From Flavobacterium aquicola (lineage in GTDB: Bacteria > Bacteroidota > Bacteroidia > Flavobacteriales > Flavobacteriaceae): a stretch of 64,000 nucleotides of DNA. Under the pieces are notes generated by a model that was not told where the DNA came from, ran no database searches, and saw only the letters and a program-made list of their open reading frames with translations. Below are positions 59,322 to 64,000 of this stretch, in pieces; positions within the stretch are counted from its first letter, which is position 1, and every line of letters starts with the position of its first letter. The DNA lies in the NCBI RefSeq assembly GCF_003385115.1, contig NZ_QUNI01000016.1:1-64000 (forward strand), in the 5' to 3' direction. The position numbers and the translations under genes were made by a program.

Positions 59322-60515
59322 TTAAAAAGTTGAAGCATCAATTACATAACGGTAACGTGCTTTTTTATTTACTACTTTATCCCAAGCCTCATTAATTTGA
59401 TCTGCTTTGATAATCTCAATCTGCGGATAAATTTTGTTAAGTGCGCAGTAATCCATCACTTCCTGAGTTTCTGGTATACCTCCAATAAGTGAAGCATTGA
59501 AATTAACGCGGTTGAATATCATACTGAAATTATTGATTGTCAACTCACCATTTATTGGCATTCCCACCTGAGTAAAAAATCCGTTTGGTTTAACACACGA
59601 TATGTAATTTGTCATCTCATAAGCGTATGGAACTGTCGAAATCATATAATCCAATTTCCCAAAAAGCGGTTTAAGCTGATCCTGTTTTTCATCTACAATG
59701 ATTATCTCTTTAGCCCCGAATGATTTGATGTCGTTTAATTTATCAGCAGAAGTTGTGAAAGCATAAACATCAGCACCTTTTGCTGCTGCTATTTTCACGG
59801 CAAGATGTCCAAGTCCTCCAATACCGATAACACCAACTTTATCCCCTTTTTTTATACCTGTTTTCATCATAGGCGAATAGGTTGTGATACCCGCGCACAA
59901 TAATGGTGCTGCATATTGCAGGTCAATATTTTGAGGAATCTTGATAGCAAAATGTTCCGTAACCACAATATTATTTGAATATCCTCCTTGTGTAATTCCG
60001 CTTGGCGATGTTGGATCTGGCGCACCGTAAGTCCCTACCATACCTGTAGTTTCACAGTGATGTTCTTCACCATTTTTACAGCTTGTACATTCCATACAGC
60101 TGTTCACCATACAGCCAACACCTGCCTTATCCCCTACTTTAAACTTGGTTACTTTTTTACCCACGGCAGCAACCAAACCTGCAATTTCATGACCTGGCAC
60201 CTGTGGATATTTCTGTGGTCCCCAGTGATCTCTTATAGTGTGGATATCAGAATGACATATCCCTGAGAATTTGATATCGATAAGAATATCATAATCCCCT
60301 ATTACTCTGCGTTCGAATTCCCAAGATTGAAGAGGTGTTTCTTTATCTGTTCCAGCATAACCTTTTGATTTTATCAATTTATTCATAGTACCATTTTTAA
60401 TTTCATTATTGTTATTATTCTTTTCGCTGGCAAGCAAACCTGAAACATCTGCAAGTACGAGACCAGTTCCGGCAAATGCTGCCTGCTGTAAAAACTTTCT
60501 TCTTGATTTTTCCAT
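59322..60515 (-). CDS. Zinc-dependent NAD(P) alcohol dehydrogenase with a Tat-type signal sequence
   Basis: This 397-residue protein begins MEKSRRKFLQQAAFAGTGLVLA, a twin-arginine signal. A poly-Asn linker follows, then a full cinnamyl-alcohol/YahK-type dehydrogenase. It has the catalytic Zn ligands in SGICHSD and GHEIAG, the structural Zn cysteines in CMECTSCKNGEEHHC, and the Rossmann loop GIGGLGHLAVK. Periplasmic location of an NAD(P)H enzyme would be unusual. A start at MNKLIKSKGYAG (codon 44) would give the normal cytoplasmic length, but the Tat motif is too clear to ignore. It is co-transcribed with the SDR. Confidence 0.88.
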   Translation of the reverse strand: MEKSRRKFLQQAAFAGTGLVLADVSGLLASEKNNNNNEIKNGTMNKLIKSKGYAGTDKETPLQSWEFERRVIGDYDILIDIKFSGICHSDIHTIRDHWGPQKYPQVPGHEIAGLVAAVGKKVTKFKVGDKAGVGCMVNSCMECTSCKNGEEHHCETTGMVGTYGAPDPTSPSGITQGGYSNNIVVTEHFAIKIPQNIDLQYAAPLLCAGITTYSPMMKTGIKKGDKVGVIGIGGLGHLAVKIAAAKGADVYAFTTSADKLNDIKSFGAKEIIIVDEKQDQLKPLFGKLDYMISTVPYAYEMTNYISCVKPNGFFTQVGMPINGELTINNFSMIFNRVNFNASLIGGIPETQEVMDYCALNKIYPQIEIIKADQINEAWDKVVNKKARYRYVIDASTF

Positions 60516-60697
60516 AACCTGTTTTCTTAACTAATTATATATAACCTGATCTGCCATTTTATTCACAAAAACAATCACACTGATTTATTTTACAAAATTC
60601 GGGATAACTGTAAAGATGAAGTTTATACATTTTACAGTTATATATACCACTTTTACCTATTTAGATTATAGGAGATACAATAGGCAGTTAGATTCTC

Positions 60698-60705
60698 TAC
60701 CTTTG
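60698..60705 (+). promoter_or_regulatory. Candidate -7 element of the AraC gene
   Basis: TACCTTTG is a full TAnnTTTG match 17 bp before the start codon. No TTG at -33 spacing is seen. Confidence 0.42.
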
Positions 60706-60722
60706 TTTAAAAATTACTTTTT

Positions 60723-61628
60723 ATGGATGCTATAGAAAGACTAGATACAGTTAAGCAGTATAATGATTCGGTAGGTGCTGATACCCTGCATCCGCTTGTA
60801 TCGGTAGTAGATTTTAAGAATATTTCCCCGTTCAGTTACTTCCGCAGGTATATGGGTGTTTATGCTGTATTCTTAAAAGATGTAAAATGTGGCGAAATTA
60901 CCTATGGATGCCAGCCTTATGATTATGAAGATGGAACTTTGGTCTTTATTGCACCTGGACAGGTTTATGGGATAGATACTAAGGGAGAAAAAATTAAGGC
61001 AAAAGGAAAAGCATTGGTTTTTCATCCGGATCTTATTTCAGGCACAAGTCTTGGAAAAACCATTAAAGACTATTCATTTTTTTCCTATCAGGTTAATGAA
61101 GCACTGCACCTCTCTAAAAAAGAAAGAGCCATTATTAATGATTGTTTTGAAAAAATTGCAACTGAAATCGAATTGAATATTGACAAACACAGTAAGTCTT
61201 TAATCGTATCCAATATAGATCTGTTTCTGAAATATTGTATGCGTTTCTACGACCGTCAATTTATCACCAGAAACCATATCAACAGTGATATACTTACCCG
61301 ATTTGAGCATTTGTTAAATGACTTTTTTAAATCAGGAAAACCAGCCCTGATTGGGCTGCCGTCTGTGGGGTATTTTGCAGATCAATTAAATTTATCTGCT
61401 AACTATTTCGGTGATTTAATTAAGAAAGAAACCAGCAGTACGGCATTAGAATACATACAATCCAAATTGATCGAACTGGCGAAAGAAAAGATATTGGAAA
61501 CCAACAAGAATATAACAGAAGTGTCTGATGAACTTGGTTTTAAATACCAACAGCACTTTACACGATTATTCAAACAAAAGGTTGGTATGGCACCGATTGA
61601 ATTTAAAAGCTTAAATAAAATGAATTAA
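60723..61628 (+). CDS. AraC family transcriptional regulator
   Basis: This 301-residue protein has an N-terminal cupin-like domain (residues ~20-120, with GCQPYDYEDGTLVFIAPGQVYG). Its C-terminal double HTH (~205-301) is LPSVGYFADQLNLSANYFGDLIKKETSSTALEYIQ, then ITEVSDELGFKYQQHFTRLFKQKVGMAPIEFK. It is encoded divergently from the alcohol dehydrogenase-SDR pair, the arrangement common for Bacteroidetes AraC proteins that activate such oxidoreductases. Confidence 0.9.
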   Translation: MDAIERLDTVKQYNDSVGADTLHPLVSVVDFKNISPFSYFRRYMGVYAVFLKDVKCGEITYGCQPYDYEDGTLVFIAPGQVYGIDTKGEKIKAKGKALVFHPDLISGTSLGKTIKDYSFFSYQVNEALHLSKKERAIINDCFEKIATEIELNIDKHSKSLIVSNIDLFLKYCMRFYDRQFITRNHINSDILTRFEHLLNDFFKSGKPALIGLPSVGYFADQLNLSANYFGDLIKKETSSTALEYIQSKLIELAKEKILETNKNITEVSDELGFKYQQHFTRLFKQKVGMAPIEFKSLNKMN

Positions 61629-61749
61629 TTTCTTCAATAATTTTTTAAATAACTGACTTTATAATAATATTTAACCAGCTTTTACCCTCTCAGACTCAAA
61701 AGTTAGCAAAAAAATATAATTTAGTTGAAATAAGGAAGTTTTCAGCTTT

Positions 61750-62451
61750 TTATGACACTGTTATAATTTTTGTAAGCGTGTAACCATCACTATTATTCCC
61801 TGTTACACTGTCAGCCATATTTCGGCTTAAACTATCAGAAAACAAAGAATCCTGAGTATTTGATCTATCTGGTGCCCCATTATAGCCATTTGAAGCATAT
61901 ACTGATGAATAAGCCGCTACCGGAAAAGCAATTTGTGTAACCAAAAGTGAATTTCCTCCTGCAGTTAAAACCTCAACATGTATATGTGGTGCCCTGCCCG
62001 GATACCAGCCTGGAAAAATGCTTATAAAAGATACTTCTCCCTTGTTATCAGTAGTTTGTCTTCCACGAAGAAAATTTTGACTGGTATAATTTATTGCCTG
62101 TAACTGATTGCCTCCATATTGCGAATAATTTCCATCTTTATCGCATTGCCATACATCTACTAGAACACCTTCAAGCGGCAGGCATCCGTTACTTTGATCC
62201 TGAACAGTTATTTTCATTAATAAAGGTACGCCGCTTCTATCACCTATTATATTTGACTGTGCCAATTGTGCCGGAGTTTTAATTGGAAAAGGCCCAATCA
62301 TTTCAACAGGCGAAACCTGACAGCCTTGTGCATCAGCCAAAGTTTCCTCTTCTTCTTTGTCGTCTTTTGAGCATGAAGAAACAACGGACGGCATTACCGC
62401 CATTGCACCTAAACCTAAAAATCCGTTTTTTAAAAATTTTCTTTTGTCCAT
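61750..62451 (-). CDS. Intradiol ring-cleavage dioxygenase-like lipoprotein
   Basis: This 233-residue protein has a lipoprotein signal (MAVMPSVVSSC followed by SKDDKEEEE). It then has the intradiol core: VDVWQCDKDGNYSQY (Tyr ligand region), FLRGRQTTDNKGEVSFISIFPGWYPGRAPHIHVEV (Tyr, two His). This is the metal-binding pattern of protocatechuate 3,4-dioxygenase-like proteins. The acidic stretch after the lipid Cys could favour surface display. The true substrate of exported members is not known to me. Confidence 0.82.
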   Translation of the reverse strand: MDKRKFLKNGFLGLGAMAVMPSVVSSCSKDDKEEEETLADAQGCQVSPVEMIGPFPIKTPAQLAQSNIIGDRSGVPLLMKITVQDQSNGCLPLEGVLVDVWQCDKDGNYSQYGGNQLQAINYTSQNFLRGRQTTDNKGEVSFISIFPGWYPGRAPHIHVEVLTAGGNSLLVTQIAFPVAAYSSVYASNGYNGAPDRSNTQDSLFSDSLSRNMADSVTGNNSDGYTLTKIITVS

Positions 62452-62562
62452 GATTTTTTATTTATGTCAATAGCAGGCCATAAAAAATTAAAACTGCCAT
62501 TCTGCAAATATGCAGCTACTTTTACTTTAAAAACATTGAACAAGTTCAATAAATACAGCAGT

Positions 62563-63144
62563 TTATTTACTAATGAAAAGCTTTTTCCTGATTTTACTCA
62601 AAAATTCATGGCTTATGCCTAAATATGCGGCAATCTGTAAATTTGTAAGACGCTGGGAAAGCTGCGGATATTTTTCGATAAAATCCAAATAAAGCTGATC
62701 GGCGGTTTTACTAAGATTATCCATCATACGCTGCTGCAGAGCAATATGCGTTTTCTGAGTCATAATCCTGAATAACTTTTCAATCTGTGGAATATTATTG
62801 TATGCATATTCTTTGTCATTTTTTGAAATGAGCAAAATTTCACTATCTTCTAATGCCTGAATATGCAATTTGGAGAAGCTGGCATTTGTAAAACTTTCCA
62901 AATCGGTTAACCACCAATTCTCAATGGCAAAATATAGAATCTGCTCTACGCCATTTGGATGGATATGATATATTCTAAAAAGTCCTTTTTCTACAAATCC
63001 TTCAAAATCACAGATTTCTCCCTCTTTTAGCAAGAAACTTTTTTTTCTGACTGATTTATTTTGAAACAAACCACAAAAATCTGTCATTTCAGATTCTGAA
63101 AGTGAAATGTATTTGGAGATATATTCCTTTAAATTATCTTTCAT
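62563..63144 (-). CDS. Crp/Fnr family transcriptional regulator
   Basis: This 193-residue protein has an N-terminal cyclic-nucleotide-binding-like barrel (residues ~20-120, KSFLLKEGEICDFEGFVEKGLFRIYHIHPNGVEQIL) and a C-terminal HTH (LTNLQIAAYLGISHEFLSKIRKKL). No Fe-S cysteine set of FNR is visible, so it is the small Bacteroidetes Crp-like type. The intradiol-like lipoprotein gene downstream on the same strand is a possible target or partner. Confidence 0.88.
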   Translation of the reverse strand: MKDNLKEYISKYISLSESEMTDFCGLFQNKSVRKKSFLLKEGEICDFEGFVEKGLFRIYHIHPNGVEQILYFAIENWWLTDLESFTNASFSKLHIQALEDSEILLISKNDKEYAYNNIPQIEKLFRIMTQKTHIALQQRMMDNLSKTADQLYLDFIEKYPQLSQRLTNLQIAAYLGISHEFLSKIRKKLFISK

Positions 63145-63180
63145 GATATCAATAGTGGTATTTTATAATTTGTTTTAATT

Positions 63181-63188
63181 TATATTTG
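63181..63188 (+). promoter_or_regulatory. Candidate -7 element of the GH97 gene
   Basis: TATATTTG is a full TAnnTTTG match 85 bp before the GH97 start. A -33 TTG is not at good spacing. Confidence 0.35.
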
Positions 63189-63272
63189 TTAAAAATACAC
63201 TTATTATTTCAAAGTCTATTCTTCAGAATTAATTTTGACACAGAATTCAATCAGCAAAACTATAATCTAATT

Positions 63273-64000
63273 ATGAAAAAATTGCACTTCCTCTTTTTGT
63301 TTTACTTCATTTTTTCCTTTTGCGTAAAAGCACAAGAACTTCTTTCGCCAAACAAAAAGATCAAAATTGCTGTTACAATTCTTGAAAAATCAAACAATAA
63401 CCAATTACAGTTCAAAATTTTATATAGCAAAGACAAACGATTTATTGAAGTATTACCTTTATCCTCTTTAGGAATTACAAGAACAGACGAGAACTTCATC
63501 AATAATATGGAACTTTTAAACGTCTCAAAAATCACATCAATTGATGAAAAATATGAAATGATTATTGGTAAAAAAAAGCAGAGAGAAAATTTTGGCAATG
63601 AACAGATTTTTTCTTTTAAAAATAATAACGGCGCTCTTATGAATATCATATTTAGAGCCTATAATGATGGTGTTGCTTTTCGATATGAATTTCCTGAGAA
63701 GACAGGTTCTAAAATTAATATATTATCAGAAAACACTTCATACATTCTGCCGGAAAACACCAATAGATGGATGCAGGAATTTGAACTTTCTTATGAAGGT
63801 TTTTATCCAATAAATACAGATGGAAAAGGTAAAAAGGTACAGCATTGGGGATTTCCTGCTCTATACAAAGTGAACGAAGAAAATGTTTGGGCAATGATTT
63901 CAGAAGCTGATTTATCTGAGTATAACTGTGCTGCCAGTCTTAGGAATTCAAACTTATTGAATAAGTATTCTGTTTCTTATCCAGAACCAAGAGATAATTT
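63273..64000 (+). CDS. GH97 family glycoside hydrolase, N-terminal part (cut by window edge)
   Basis: This is an open frame of 242 codons running off the right edge. It starts MKKLHFLFLFYFIFSF, a signal peptide cleaved near VKAQE. The visible part is the GH97 N-terminal beta-sandwich: LSPNKKIKIAV, NDGVAFRYEFP, FELSYEGFYPI, WGFPALYK and MISEADLSEYNCAASL. Catalytic residues lie beyond the window, so alpha-glucosidase versus alpha-galactosidase (inverting or retaining) cannot be decided. Its own promoter is suggested by TATATTTG at 63181. Confidence 0.85.
   Translation, partial: MKKLHFLFLFYFIFSFCVKAQELLSPNKKIKIAVTILEKSNNNQLQFKILYSKDKRFIEVLPLSSLGITRTDENFINNMELLNVSKITSIDEKYEMIIGKKKQRENFGNEQIFSFKNNNGALMNIIFRAYNDGVAFRYEFPEKTGSKINILSENTSYILPENTNRWMQEFELSYEGFYPINTDGKGKKVQHWGFPALYKVNEENVWAMISEADLSEYNCAASLRNSNLLNKYSVSYPEPRDN

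Noticed and set aside
63302-63649. 115-codon minus-strand frame
   Set aside because: It lies opposite the clear GH97 N-terminal domain with signal peptide on the plus strand.

Overview
The window looks like chromosomal DNA of a Flavobacteriaceae bacterium, most likely Flavobacterium. The DNA is AT-rich. Candidate promoters carry the Bacteroidetes -7 element TAnnTTTG. Intergenic palindromic repeats resemble those I know from Flavobacterium. The gene content (secreted GH43/GH3/GH51/GH97 enzymes, DUF3570/DUF4266, Rrf2-RIC-qNOR) also fits. I see no tRNA, rRNA, CRISPR array or intact insertion sequence.

Region 1 (1-28 kb, all minus strand) is a lipopeptide biosynthesis locus. In transcription order it reads: Sfp-type phosphopantetheinyl transferase, type II thioesterase, a 536-bp gap, a CmlA-type diiron beta-hydroxylase, a PvdE/SyrD-type peptide exporter, a diaminobutyrate-type aminotransferase, a 6539-residue hybrid synthetase, and a second NRPS that runs off the left edge. 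The large protein reads FAAL-ACP-KS-AT-ACP-aminotransferase followed by four NRPS modules. This is the iturin/mycosubtilin logic for a beta-amino fatty acid, but with the AT in cis. Pocket residues read by eye match the codes I remember for Orn (or Dab), Ile, Thr and Gly. A dual epimerisation/condensation domain in module 3 should invert the Ile. The predicted start of the product is beta-amino-fatty-acyl-Orn/Dab-D-(allo-)Ile-Thr-Gly, continued by the next protein through a TubC-type docking domain.

Region 2 (28-34.3 kb) begins with a 1.4-kb gene-free AT-rich stretch. It continues with a minus-strand operon: a poly-cysteine leader peptide, PhyH dioxygenase, a 41-residue coupled ORF, CDP-alcohol phosphatidyltransferase, GtrA and DUF4833. 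Two NAD(P)-binding proteins follow. The 15-residue leader (five consecutive Cys) lies behind a well-formed promoter and is the best candidate here for an undescribed regulatory element.

Region 3 (34.4-38.2 kb) is a nitric-oxide defence unit: an Rrf2/NsrR-like Fe-S regulator, a di-iron RIC/ScdA repair protein and quinol-type NO reductase. Two near-identical 26-bp palindromic operators sit in front of the first two genes.

Region 4 (38-44.7 kb) holds DUF4406, a beta-propeller lipoprotein, a divergent proline dehydrogenase with an AraC regulator, and a P2-type cation ATPase.

Region 5 (45-51.5 kb) is a redox neighbourhood: thioredoxin, ApbE, DUF4266, DUF3570, a DUF2231-like membrane protein, then thioredoxin, response regulator and histidine kinase. 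Two direct copies of a palindromic repeat bracket its first operon.

Region 6 (51.7-64 kb) holds a DUF1826-like protein, pentose-polysaccharide hydrolases (GH43, GH3, GH51), an SDR and a Tat-signal alcohol dehydrogenase opposite an AraC regulator, an intradiol-dioxygenase-like lipoprotein, a Crp-family regulator, and the start of a GH97 enzyme at the right edge.
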